Origin: Lachnospiraceae bacterium
GTDB lineage: Bacteria; Bacillota; Clostridia; Lachnospirales; Lachnospiraceae
Reading direction: 5' to 3'
DNA length: 64,000 nucleotides
NCBI GenBank assembly: GCA_004552595.1
Contig: SFNX01000019.1
Span: forward strand, 19,041-83,040
Of the stretch, positions 1-10,000 are shown one piece after another. Positions within the stretch are counted from its first letter, which is position 1. Every line of letters starts with the position of its first letter. The position numbers were made by a program, and so were the translations under genes. The notes under the pieces were generated by a model. The model worked only from the letters and a program-made list of their open reading frames with translations. It did no database searches and was not told where the DNA came from.

Positions 1-99
1 GGCGCGGTAGTTTTCGTTTTTGATTCCGGCAAGTGTACAGATTATTCTTATAGCAGGACATACAAAGGCGAGACCCTAAAAAATTTTTTGGGGGCGTAA
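1..99 (+). CDS. C-terminal fragment of a phage gene (5' end outside window)
   Basis: Frame 1 is open from the first base to the TAA at 97-99 and encodes 32 residues ending in KNFLGA. The next gene starts two bases after the stop, and its ribosome-binding site (TTGGGGGCG) lies inside this reading frame, as expected for a tightly packed phage operon. The fragment is too short to assign a function. Confidence 0.5.
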   Translation, partial: GAVVFVFDSGKCTDYSYSRTYKGETLKNFLGA

Positions 100-101
100 T
101 C

Positions 102-281
102 ATGCAGAAATGCCCAAAATGCGGCGCACAAATCAAATACATCGCTACAGGATATGACGCACAGGTAGTGTGTGAGAGTGTACCACTGGAAGTGGTGAAC
201 GATAACGGACATAAGTTTATAGGTTATCCATACCACAAATGCAAAGAGGATAAAACCGATGAACGAAACGACAATAAATAA
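102..281 (+). CDS. small zinc-ribbon protein, 59 aa
   Basis: ATG at 102 follows a G-rich ribosome-binding site at 89-96. The product begins MQKCPKCG and has a CxxC pair at residues 4 and 7, then Cys24 and Cys47, consistent with a single zinc ribbon. It overlaps the next gene by 23 bases. Small zinc-ribbon proteins just upstream of terminase genes are common in Mu-like phages, where Mu Com is a translational activator, but this protein is not recognisably Com and its role is unknown. Confidence 0.6.
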   Translation: MQKCPKCGAQIKYIATGYDAQVVCESVPLEVVNDNGHKFIGYPYHKCKEDKTDERNDNK

Positions 282-1059
282 TAAATCTATTGACACTTCT
301 ATCAACAGAAAAAGCGTATTTGTAAAACGCCCTGAAAATAATAACGATATATGCTTTCAGATTAAAAACATTGTTTTCCCATTTTCATTTATAAGAAGTG
401 CTGCACGAAAAAATAATAAATCAATCTTTGCATATTTTAATAGCGACGGTTGGGCTTTTGGTTTTTTTTCAAAAGGAACTAAAATTGATGTACAGAATAT
501 AAATTGTAATGGCAAAAGATATATTGATTCTCGATATATAGCGGACTTTCTTTCGACAACAAATCACGAAGTTATAACATTCTTTTTTCCGAAACAAATT
601 GCAAGTTACATTTCCTTTATGTTGATTGAATCTCATTTTGCAAAGGTTTTTATTAAAGGTTATATAAAAAGTCTTCAAAGTGTAAAACATGAATATATTT
701 CCGAATTCTTCTCAAAAACCGTTCCGACAGAAATAAACAAAGAGGGGTATGTCTATTTTATTTATGATTACACAAGGAATCGCGTAAAAATCGGAAAGTC
801 AAAAAATCCAAAGGCAAGAATAACAGATTTTAAGATTGCAAATCCGGGAATAGAATTGCTTTACTCAATTAAAACCGACAATTACACAAAATTGGAAAAA
901 GACTTCCACAATCTTTTTAATAATAAAAGAATTGTCGGCGAGTGGTTTAATTTTTCCATAACAGAACTTAAAGAAATCTTCCCGGACATTTCAAAAGATT
1001 TTGATTATGCTGCAAGCCCATATCTTGAAGAAAAGCGGTTTAGAGAGGTGTACGCATGA
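259..1059 (+). CDS. GIY-YIG-like (MUG113/T5orf172-type) domain protein
   Basis: The 266-aa product has an unassigned N-terminal half rich in Asn, Lys and Phe. Its C-terminal domain starts near residue 163 with GYVYFIYD, followed by RVKIGKSKNPKARI and, near residue 225, GEWFNF. This is the pattern of the MUG113/T5orf172 branch of the GIY-YIG nuclease superfamily (Tyr-Ile pair, Lys-Ile-Gly-Lys-Ser, terminal Trp-Phe). The family may nick or bind DNA; activity here is inferred only. The ribosome-binding site AGAGGA lies 8 bases before the ATG. Its stop overlaps the terminase small subunit start by four bases (ATGA), so the two are probably translationally coupled. Confidence 0.65.
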   Translation: MNETTINNKSIDTSINRKSVFVKRPENNNDICFQIKNIVFPFSFIRSAARKNNKSIFAYFNSDGWAFGFFSKGTKIDVQNINCNGKRYIDSRYIADFLSTTNHEVITFFFPKQIASYISFMLIESHFAKVFIKGYIKSLQSVKHEYISEFFSKTVPTEINKEGYVYFIYDYTRNRVKIGKSKNPKARITDFKIANPGIELLYSIKTDNYTKLEKDFHNLFNNKRIVGEWFNFSITELKEIFPDISKDFDYAASPYLEEKRFREVYA

Positions 1060-1796
1060 GAAAATCAAAAAATGAAAACACGCCGCTTTTCTGTAAAATT
1101 GACGATGATAAAATTATTGACGGAAATATTTTCAAATGGACTGAAAACTTGCCGGATAATCAACGCCGGTTTGTTATCTTTTATGTATTTCAGTTTTTTA
1201 ATAGCGGCAAGTACAACGCGACGGACGCAGCAAGAAAAGCCGGTTATAAAGATTCAAAAACACTTAAAGCACAGGCGCAGCACTTAATCGAAAACGAAAA
1301 AGTGTATCGTGAAATCAGAAATATTCAGTCGCAGGTAGCTGAAAAGTATACCAAAGTAGACCTAAAAAACGAAATTATGCGCATTATTGAACGAAAAAAA
1401 GAACGCGCACAATTTAACCCGATTGAGGTTTACGATATTGAAGAGACTACTACAGACGAAGGCGTTAGATATGTTCGCGGTGATGTAAAACCGAAAAGCG
1501 AACTGACTGAAAAACAAAAGCGTATGATTATGGGCGTAAAGTTTGAAGGACAACGCGGAATTGTAAACTATGTTACTCCTGATGTCGCAAAAGAAGAAAA
1601 CGACCTTATAAATATTTACAGTAAACTCTTTGATAAAAAAGACGAATCCGGTAACGATTTTGACATTGAAACAACGGCGGAAATTATCGGCGAGAAATTG
1701 CAGGTAAAAACAAAGGTTATTAAACAGAATCGCGAGACGGCTGAAATGTCGGAACTGGCAGCAATCGGCGCAATTACGCGCGAGGAAGAGGACTAG
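1056..1796 (+). CDS. terminase small subunit
   Basis: A 246-aa protein directly upstream of the large terminase. Residues about 48-95 contain the helix-turn-helix DNA-recognition pattern of Terminase_2 proteins (YNATDAARKAGYKDSKTL, then a helix containing NEKVYREI). The C-terminal half is charged and probably mediates oligomerisation and large-subunit contact. It would recognise phage DNA and regulate the packaging ATPase. Start overlaps the upstream stop by four bases. Confidence 0.85.
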   Translation: MRKSKNENTPLFCKIDDDKIIDGNIFKWTENLPDNQRRFVIFYVFQFFNSGKYNATDAARKAGYKDSKTLKAQAQHLIENEKVYREIRNIQSQVAEKYTKVDLKNEIMRIIERKKERAQFNPIEVYDIEETTTDEGVRYVRGDVKPKSELTEKQKRMIMGVKFEGQRGIVNYVTPDVAKEENDLINIYSKLFDKKDESGNDFDIETTAEIIGEKLQVKTKVIKQNRETAEMSELAAIGAITREEED

Positions 1797-1802
1797 CGAA
1801 AA

Positions 1803-3269
1803 ATGGAATTATGGGCGCCCGAAGAAAAATTAAACTATGTCTATGCCTTTATGAAGTACGACCATAAAGATATTGAACTGGACTTTTGGCAGGACGATTT
1901 TATCAGGAATCGCAATAGATATATAAGCCTTCTTAAAAGCAGACAGACCGGCTTTTCTTTTGTAGTAGCTATTAAAGGACTTGTAAAAGCATTAGACCCG
2001 GCAAGAACTCAATACACAAAGCAGTTTGTTTCGTACAACGAAGAGGACGCGCAGGAAAAAATCAGATATGCGCGGCAATTCTATGATTCAATTCCGAACC
2101 GCTACAAAAAGAAATTAGTACACCAAACGGCGACAATGCTAGAGTTTGAAGATGTAGGAAGTAAAACTACAAGCCGTTTAATCAGCTTACCATGCAGACC
2201 GCCGCGAGGTAAAAACGGCGATGTATGCCTTGACGAGTTTGCTATTTACTTGCCGCGACTTTCAAAAGAAATCTATACCGCAGCGTCTTTCTGTACCTTG
2301 CGCCGTGGCTGCATTGAAGTAGGCAGCACGCCTTTAGGAACTATCGGCAAGTTTTATGAGATATGCACGAATAGAGAGAGTTACCCGAACTTTGACCGCT
2401 ATTTCATTCCGTGGTGGTATGCAAAAGTAATGTGTAAAGATGTACGCGGCGCGGTGCAATTTGCTAAAGAAATGGAGACCGCCGAGCGCGTAGAGCGTTT
2501 TGGAACTGACCGCCTTATATCGCTATTTCAGAACTCTACACTGGAAGACTTTCAACAGGAATGTGAATGTGTATTTATTGATTCATCGGCAAGTTATATT
2601 TCACTTGAATTGATTTATGCAAATACACCGGGAAGGCGTGAAGAGGATATACCGGCAAATATTGAAAAAGACGAAGACTATTTCGCCGCAAAGCGTGATG
2701 TAGAAATTCATTGTTTCAAAGACGCTGACGAACTGATATTGAATTATAGCCCGGAAAAATACGGCTCACCTTTATTTATGGGGCTTGATATTGGACGCAC
2801 TTCCGACGCTACAGTTTTTTATATCATCGGAGTTATCAACGGCAAGAAAAGGAGCGTTTTAAGACATGAAATGAGAAATGCCGATTTTGACGCGCAGACC
2901 GCCGTATTAAATAAACTCATGGAAAACTTGCCTATTTATCGTTGCTGCATTGACGACGGCGGTATAGGACGCAATCTTGCTGAAAATGCGCATAAAAGAT
3001 ATGGAGAACGCGCGGAACTGTATCACTTTGATTTACAGTCAAAAGAAATACTTGCTATGGGCGTAAGAACTGGACTTGAACGCCGGGAATATGAACTTGA
3101 TAACGACCGTGATTTTCATGCGCAGATTCATAGCATTAAAAGAACGCCGTCAAGTGGCGGTAGTTTTAGATATGACGCTGAACGAAACGAAAAAGGACAC
3201 GCCGACAGTTTTTGGGCGTGGGCGTTGGCAAGTTACGCAACGGACGGCAAAAAGATTAACATTGAATAA
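1803..3269 (+). CDS. terminase large subunit (packaging ATPase/nuclease)
   Basis: A 488-aa packaging motor. A Walker A-like SRQTGFS lies at about residues 46-52, and a Walker B CLDEF gives Asp144-Glu145. The C-terminal RNase H-like nuclease domain shows the expected acidic residues in GLDIGRTSDATVF (about 327-339), CIDDGG (about 381-386) and HADSFWAW (about 465-472). Length and order match Mu- and T4-type large terminases. It starts six bases after the small subunit and translocates DNA through the portal encoded next. Confidence 0.93.
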   Translation: MELWAPEEKLNYVYAFMKYDHKDIELDFWQDDFIRNRNRYISLLKSRQTGFSFVVAIKGLVKALDPARTQYTKQFVSYNEEDAQEKIRYARQFYDSIPNRYKKKLVHQTATMLEFEDVGSKTTSRLISLPCRPPRGKNGDVCLDEFAIYLPRLSKEIYTAASFCTLRRGCIEVGSTPLGTIGKFYEICTNRESYPNFDRYFIPWWYAKVMCKDVRGAVQFAKEMETAERVERFGTDRLISLFQNSTLEDFQQECECVFIDSSASYISLELIYANTPGRREEDIPANIEKDEDYFAAKRDVEIHCFKDADELILNYSPEKYGSPLFMGLDIGRTSDATVFYIIGVINGKKRSVLRHEMRNADFDAQTAVLNKLMENLPIYRCCIDDGGIGRNLAENAHKRYGERAELYHFDLQSKEILAMGVRTGLERREYELDNDRDFHAQIHSIKRTPSSGGSFRYDAERNEKGHADSFWAWALASYATDGKKINIE

Positions 3270-3358
3270 CGGCAATATAGAACCCTCAAATATTCCGCAA
3301 ACATCGCTGACCCGAACGCGCGGTAAATCCTTATCATCAGTTTTAAGGAGCGTTCGCA

Positions 3359-5050
3359 ATGGCAACAGATAACAATAAGCAGCTTATCCCGATTCAGAAG
3401 AGTATTGAAGTTGAACCTATCGACATTAAGAGGGAAATCAATCGCGCTAAAAAGTATGCAAGGGCGTATGTACCGACTGACTATGCAAGAGCAAAGCAGG
3501 GCGGCTCACAATCATCATTTTTTGACCCGTACCGCAATATTGAAAACGAATACGGAAACTTGCGGACGGCGGACGGACATTATAACCGTGAAGTCGATTG
3601 TCAAACCTTGCGCCGCGTTTCTAAAAAAGCGTGGATAATCAATTTATGTATCATCAATGTACAGAAGAAAATTAAACCCTTTCTCAAACCTTCCACAAAC
3701 CGCAACTTACGCGGTTTTGTTGTTAAGAAAATCGGTGAAGATGTAATTAAGGCAGCCGGGCAGAAATCAGAGACAAGAACTGAAATAGAGCAGTTTTTGC
3801 TTAATACTGGAATTGAAAAATCTCCTGACCGCGATAACTTTACAAGATTCTGTATTAAGATTTTAAGAGACGCGCTTGAAATCGACCAAGTAGCAACAGA
3901 AATCGGGCGTACCGTATCGGGCAAGGTTTACGCATTTTGGGCGGTGGACGGCGCGACAATCGAGCGTGTTTTACCAAATCAGGATAACCCTTTTCACATT
4001 AAGTATGTACAGGTTATTGATTCAATTCCGCAGGCTTTTTATCCCGAAGATTCATTGATTTTTGACTATCAGAATCCGCGTAGTGATGTACGCTATTCAT
4101 TCTATGGCTATTCACCAGTTGAACAGGCAATAGACCTGATAACAAGTACAATCAACGCATTTACATATAACGCCGGATTCTTTACAGAAAATAAATTGCC
4201 GCGCGGTATGCTTTTATTGGACGGAAACGCAAATCAAGAGACCGTAGAGCAAATGGAAGACTACTTATGCGACATTATGAGCGGAACTACCGCAAATCAA
4301 TGGCGCGTACCGATTATTCCGGCAGGTAACGGAACAAGCGGCGAAAATAACTCTATCAAGTGGGTAAGTTTAGGTGGCACAAATAAAGAAATGGAATTTC
4401 AAGGTTGGCTTGACTTCCTGACAAGTGCTATTGTTTCGCTTTTTGGTTGCAGCATGGAAGAGTTAGGACTTCACTCTTCAAAATCTCAACCGATGTTTGA
4501 GCATAATACTACACCTGAAATTGAAGCGTCAAAATCGCTTGTACTGGGTGATATGTTGGCTTTCTTGCAGCAGTATATCAATCAGATTCTTGAAAAAGCA
4601 TATCCGGGATATGAAATTGAGTTTGTAGGATATGAACGCGACGACCCTAAACAGATTCTTGACCTTACAAAAACCGAACTTGAATCATTCAAGACATTAA
4701 ACGAAGTGCGCAAAGAAAAAGGACTTAAACCGATAGAAGCTGACTGGGCGGATAAATGCCCGGCAAATCCGCAGTTTGTACAGATGTATCAATCTGCACA
4801 AATGGACGGCGGCGGAATGGAAGACCCGGACGCAGCAGAAGACGAAGGCGAAGAAGGCGCGGACTTTGGCGGCGAGGAAAATAGCGAAGACTTTGGAGAA
4901 GAAAACGCCGATGAAAATGAAAATGTAGATAATGACGCATGGAATGATATTGCCGGAAACGACAAAGTAAACAATGCAGAAAATGAGGATAACGCCGGAG
5001 AAGAAACAAGAAGCGAAGGCGTTGAAAAGTCTTTTAAGTTTTCATTTTAA
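3359..5050 (+). CDS. portal protein
   Basis: A 563-aa protein between the large terminase and the MuF-type head protein, the standard place for the portal. The central region contains phage portal features such as QPMFEHNTTPEIEAS and a helical stem followed by PGYEIEFVGYERDDP. The last 80 residues are very acidic (Glu/Asp/Asn-rich) and probably disordered. The ribosome-binding site TAAGGAG lies at 3346-3352. The portal is the dodecameric head vertex through which DNA is packaged and to which the neck attaches. Confidence 0.88.
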   Translation: MATDNNKQLIPIQKSIEVEPIDIKREINRAKKYARAYVPTDYARAKQGGSQSSFFDPYRNIENEYGNLRTADGHYNREVDCQTLRRVSKKAWIINLCIINVQKKIKPFLKPSTNRNLRGFVVKKIGEDVIKAAGQKSETRTEIEQFLLNTGIEKSPDRDNFTRFCIKILRDALEIDQVATEIGRTVSGKVYAFWAVDGATIERVLPNQDNPFHIKYVQVIDSIPQAFYPEDSLIFDYQNPRSDVRYSFYGYSPVEQAIDLITSTINAFTYNAGFFTENKLPRGMLLLDGNANQETVEQMEDYLCDIMSGTTANQWRVPIIPAGNGTSGENNSIKWVSLGGTNKEMEFQGWLDFLTSAIVSLFGCSMEELGLHSSKSQPMFEHNTTPEIEASKSLVLGDMLAFLQQYINQILEKAYPGYEIEFVGYERDDPKQILDLTKTELESFKTLNEVRKEKGLKPIEADWADKCPANPQFVQMYQSAQMDGGGMEDPDAAEDEGEEGADFGGEENSEDFGEENADENENVDNDAWNDIAGNDKVNNAENEDNAGEETRSEGVEKSFKFSF

Positions 5051-5064
5051 GTGAGGTATGAAAA

Positions 5065-5178
5065 ATGACTGTATTTTCTGAACTTGTAAAATCAATCAAT
5101 CGCGGACATTTAATACCTAAACAGATTCAGGCACGAAACGCAAAGACCGGGAAAATATACACAATGGAGAATCTTTAA
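5065..5178 (+). CDS. 37-aa hypothetical protein between portal and MuF gene
   Basis: A short frame begins at ATG 5065, with GTGAGG at 5051-5056 as ribosome-binding site, and its stop overlaps the next start by one base (TAATG at 5176-5180). The product begins MTVFSELVKSINRG and ends IYTMENL. The coupled spacing makes it likely to be translated. No family is recognised. An earlier ATG at 5058 hits a stop after seven codons. Confidence 0.5.
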   Translation: MTVFSELVKSINRGHLIPKQIQARNAKTGKIYTMENL

Positions 5179-6977
5179 TGAAAAGCGTTGAAATTGAAAT
5201 AACCGACATTACAGAAGGAAACCGCAAGACAAAGTTTGAGCAGCTTGTTAAAAGTTTGAACGGCGAAACTCCTGAATATATTCCGGCTGATAATACGCCG
5301 CGTTTAGGCACAATCAATATTAAACTCAAAGACTATTCAAGCGAGCGTATAGAAAAAGCGTTGCGCACTATGGCTATGAGTTTATCCGTACCGTTGAAAG
5401 CTGCAAAAGGTGAAATCTTTTTTTACAAGGCGCAGGAAGATCTAACGGATAAGTGGTGTATGTTCTTTTCTGAACTTGTACGCAATACCTATGATTATGT
5501 AACAGACTATTTAGACTTACCAAAGAAAACCGTAATGTCAAAATCTGACATACTAACTCATAAAGGCAGGATTCTTTATAACCCTTCTACCGGCGAACCG
5601 ATTAAACAATCAGACTGGAATAAGTTTGTAGGCAATCTTGAAAAGTTTTTGAACCGCAATATTAAAGATGTCGAAAAGAAAATCATACTTGAATCAAAAT
5701 CACTTTCAAAAATCCTCGACCGTATGTTGAAATACAACACTCTTGAAGCCGTAAAAAAATTACGGTTGGAAGGTTTGCAATATCACGGTAAATCTTTCGA
5801 CTGGATAAGCGAAAATGTTAGGAATATGCAAAGTGTTTTCGGCGAAAGTCTCACCCGGCAGGAACAGGCACGAATTGAAGTAATGACACAATCGGCAGCG
5901 CAGGGAATCACAAACATAACAGACAAAATGCGCGGCAATATCAAACAGATTCTTATTGACGGCGTAAAAGGCAAAAGAAGCAAAGGGCAAGTCTCACAAG
6001 CATTGTTTGACAAAATGGTAGGTGATAACCGCGACTTTCAGAGAGTTGCTGACACAGAGATTCAGAACGCCTTTAATAATTCTTTTGTGCAGGAAGAAGT
6101 TTATAACACCGAAGAAGGCAAAAAGACCTATTTTAAGCGCATTGAAGTAATTGACGGTAACACTTGCCCGAAGTGTAAAGCAATCAACGGTAAAATTGCC
6201 GTATGGAGTGATAAACCGCTGAATGATGAAAAATCAAAAGACAAGAACGCTGATTATGTGATATGGGAAGGTAAAGACGGCTTTGAGTGGGAATGTCCTA
6301 TTTCCGTAAAACACCCATATTGCAGGGGAACTTGGCAGCGTTACGACATCGGACTTGATAACATCAATATTGACGCGCTTGTAGCTGAACAGAGTAAGAA
6401 CGCTAAAAAATGGAATAACGCCGTAAAAGCTGCAAAAGAAGAGTACAAAGAAAAGGGAATTGAAAACCCTGATGATTCTACAAAAGGATTTACAGAGCGA
6501 ATAAAAGAACTTTATAACGGCGCGGATTCCGTAGAAAAATCTTTGACTTTTAGCGGACATAAATTACAGGGTAGAACCGCTTTTAGAGGTTTGAATATAA
6601 GCATTGAAAATAAAAAAGGAACTATCCGGCGCGGCGTTGATTCAGACGGTCATAAATGGGCTATCAAAATGCAATACGACTATGGATATATCAGAGGCAC
6701 GGAAGGCGTAGACGGCGACCATGTAGATTGTTATATCAGTGATAATATCGACGCTAAAAACGTTTATATCATTCATCAAAAAATACCGGGAACTGATAAA
6801 TACGACGAAGACAAGTGTATGCTTGGCTTTGACACACTAGCAGACGCTAAAGCGGCGTATTTGAAACAGTATGATAAACCGGGCTTTTTTGGCGGCGTTG
6901 ATACTGTACCGTTTGAACTTTTTAAGCAAAAAGTTTTAATGAAAAAATATCACGGCAAGAAACTTGTATTAAATTAG
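5178..6977 (+). CDS. MuF-like minor head protein fused to an inorganic-pyrophosphatase-like (InPase) domain
   Basis: The 599-aa product has a central MuF head-morphogenesis domain: RVADTEIQNAFN at about 289-300, then the metal-binding-like GNTCPKCKAINGK (about 328) and HPYCRGTW (about 379). Residues about 455-599 form a separate module with DGHKWAIKMQYDYGYIRGTE, GVDGDHVDCYISD and GFFGGVDTVPFE. This matches the InPase domain described in phage polyvalent proteins. MuF proteins are minor capsid components, so the fused domain may be carried in the virion. Whether it hydrolyses pyrophosphate is not shown by the sequence. It overlaps the 37-aa gene by one base. Confidence 0.82.
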   Translation: MKSVEIEITDITEGNRKTKFEQLVKSLNGETPEYIPADNTPRLGTINIKLKDYSSERIEKALRTMAMSLSVPLKAAKGEIFFYKAQEDLTDKWCMFFSELVRNTYDYVTDYLDLPKKTVMSKSDILTHKGRILYNPSTGEPIKQSDWNKFVGNLEKFLNRNIKDVEKKIILESKSLSKILDRMLKYNTLEAVKKLRLEGLQYHGKSFDWISENVRNMQSVFGESLTRQEQARIEVMTQSAAQGITNITDKMRGNIKQILIDGVKGKRSKGQVSQALFDKMVGDNRDFQRVADTEIQNAFNNSFVQEEVYNTEEGKKTYFKRIEVIDGNTCPKCKAINGKIAVWSDKPLNDEKSKDKNADYVIWEGKDGFEWECPISVKHPYCRGTWQRYDIGLDNINIDALVAEQSKNAKKWNNAVKAAKEEYKEKGIENPDDSTKGFTERIKELYNGADSVEKSLTFSGHKLQGRTAFRGLNISIENKKGTIRRGVDSDGHKWAIKMQYDYGYIRGTEGVDGDHVDCYISDNIDAKNVYIIHQKIPGTDKYDEDKCMLGFDTLADAKAAYLKQYDKPGFFGGVDTVPFELFKQKVLMKKYHGKKLVLN

Positions 6978-6982
6978 GCAGC

Positions 6983-7004
6983 ATGGCAAGGTTGTAGTTG
7001 CCAT
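6983..7004 (+). other. short perfect hairpin after the MuF gene
   Basis: ATGGCAA (6983-6989) pairs perfectly with TTGCCAT (6998-7004) across an 8-base loop. No T-run follows, so it is not a standard terminator. It lies in the 89-base gap before the giant polyvalent gene and might mark RNA processing or stability. Confidence 0.35.
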
Positions 7005-7066
7005 AAGCATAAATAACCGCCTTAGAACCGCGTACATTCAAGGGCAAAAAACAAGGGGGCTATTAT

Positions 7067-10000
7067 ATGGCTTTTAGAATCGGATTTTTGGAGCGTTACA
7101 GGGCTAATCACGAATGGGAAACTATTCAGAAATCACGCCCGGTAAAGTACATACGACGCTATCCAAAAAAAACAGGTAAAGGGTGGAATTATGTCTATGA
7201 AGATTCATGGAAACACCCTTTAACGGCGTTACTTGAATGTTTCGGAATCGGCAAAAAGAAGATTGACGAAACATATACAAGCGACATTAAAGAAGAGTAC
7301 GGCGTAAGTAAAACTACTTGGGCGGCTCATGCACTGGAGTATTTCACAAACAAAGTAAAGTGGGATAATCTTTTCTCAAAAAAAGAAAAGCGCGACAAGT
7401 ACAAAAAGCCGGTAACACAGAAAGCAGTTGAAGCTAAAGCCGCTGCAATCGTTGCCGAAAAGAAAGAACCGAAGGCAAAGAACGCTGATAAAATGATTAT
7501 CAATCGTTCTTTAATGCGTAAAGTATGGGCTACTTTTAGCGTAGAAGGACAGAGAATTGACGAAGCGGAAAGCGAGCAGGAAAAGCACGATAACCGCAGT
7601 AATGCCATGAAAGGCAATAAGAACGCCGAAAAGAACGGCGTTTATACCGATGATTTACAGGGGGTAAACAATGGTAACACTGGAATTGAGCCGGGAAGAA
7701 TTTCCGATGGTGCTGAAAACATACGGACTGGAAGGGGCGAAGAAACAAGCCGTGAGAATGTTGGTAACACAGGGCGAGAAGATAACACAGACGAATCTTT
7801 ACTCGGCACTGGCGAACTTGGAAGAGGACTTGCAGAACCAAACGGCAATGTCAACGCAGGAAGAGGAAGAATAACAAAAGGACAGGCGCGAAAAATCCGC
7901 GAACAGTGTCGCGAGATTCTTAAAAAGCCTGATTCAGAAATTACTGACGCAGATAAACAGATTCTTGCGCAGTATGTCGGCGCAGGTGGAACAGACGAAG
8001 AAGGAAGCAGCAATAGCGGCGTTCTTTATGAGTTTTATACACCGCGTAATGTTATTTCTAAAGTTTGGGAAATTGTCGATAAATACAATCCTAGACAGGA
8101 TAAAAGTGTTATTGAACCTTCTAGCGGTATTGGACGCTTTGCAGAAGGCAGAAGCGAAAAGTTTACGATGTTTGAACTTGAACAGGATAGCGCAAGAATT
8201 GCGCATATCTTACACCCTGACGCTGAAATTGTGCAGGGAGCATTTCAAGAAAACTTCATGAAGAACAAAAAAGGACGCTTTACAAAAGATTTTGAAAAGT
8301 ACGATGTAGCGGTAGGAAATCCGCCTTATGGTGCTTATACCGGCAAATATAAAGGTATGGGCGAAGGTAAAGACTACAAACGCTATGAGACATACTTCAT
8401 GTCGCGAACACTCGACACTATAAAAGACGGCGGAATTATGGCTATGGTAGTGCCTAGCGGATTCCTTAACGGCGGTAGTTCATACGGTAAAGACCTTGAA
8501 AAAATCGCAGGTAAAGCAGAATTACTCGAAGCGTGGAGACTTCCTAACGGAACTTTTGACAGTACCGATGTCGGAACTGATATTGTCGTATTCCGCAAGG
8601 GTAAAGGTACAACAGTAGACGCGCTGAAAAATTACTTTACAAACAATCCTGACCATATCGCCGGTGAAGTGTCTACAAGAATCGGACGTTTTGGCGAAGA
8701 GACTTACATTAAACCGAAAGACGGCGAAACATTTGAAAGCGCAGTAGCAAATATCAATGTCGGACAGGCTGAAATTAACAAGATTATCGAACAAGAAGCC
8801 GCAAAAGTTGAAATCAAAGAAGTAAAGAACGAACCTAAAAAGATTACTTCTAAAACTATTTTCGGCGATGTCGTAAAACTTGACGACGGAAGAACTGGAA
8901 TTGTACAGGGATATGTAAAGCGCAATCGTAAGACCGCCGGTGTAGTCGTAAATGTGGACGGCAAGAGCGAAGAAGTATTATTTACTGACGAACAGGCTGA
9001 AAAGCGTAACCGCTCGGAAGCTATGAAGGGTAATAAAAACGCAGAAGGCGCACACGATTATCCTATAAGCCCTGACGCACACTTACTCGACGCGGCAGAG
9101 TTTAACAAGATGTACGGTAAAGACATCGACCCTAAAGACCTGCCGGTTTGGAAAGTAACCGATAAATACGGCAATATCGACATGACAAAACTTTCTGACG
9201 AACAGAAAGAATACATAAAATCATCAGACCATTATGTAAAAGAAGGTGATACTTATGTAAACGCCGTAAACTATGCGAGTGGTAATATCCGTAAGAAATT
9301 ACGCGAACTTGACCCGGAAGACCCACAGTATGAAACTAAAAAAGCCTTACTTGAAGCGGTATGCCCTAAAGAAAAAGGACTTTTGCGCACTTGGAAAGAA
9401 GTGGACGAAAACGGCGTAGAAGTTGAAAAGTCGGACGGATTCACATTGTCGCCGGTTATGGACTGGACGCGCGATTATAAGACTAAAGACGGTATGAGCC
9501 TGATTACAGGATTCTTTGAATGGGCGTATGCCGGACACGGCTATTATAGCGAGAGCGATTCACCTATTGCGCGTGAAGAGATTCCGGCAATTCTTGACTT
9601 TAGAGATATTAAAGCGTTCTTTGATAAAGAGGCTTTAGTTTTGGATAGAGGCGAGGCAGGAACGGACGACAAAAAAGGCAAGGCGCGCTACAGAGAGCAG
9701 AAAAAGCAGCTTAGACGCGATACCGCTATTAAACTGTTTAACCGCTATTTGCGCGAAGGTTTGAGCATTGAAGACCAAAAAGACCTTGTACAGGCTTGGA
9801 ACGATAAAGCAAATACTTTCGTAAATCCTGATTACACAAAGATTCCTATTTTCGTAGACGGTATGAGTTCACACAAAGGCAAGAAGCCGTTTAAGTTGTT
9901 GGAGCAGCAGCTTAAAGGTATTTCTATGCTTACAAATAAAGGAACTGGACTTCTTGCTTATGATGTCGGCGTAGGTAAGACCGCTTGCGGTATTGTCGCC

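Noticed and set aside
7965..8261. 98-codon forward frame in the methylase region
   Set aside because: It overlaps the conserved methylase motif I region, and has no good ribosome-binding site, unlike the 7671 frame.
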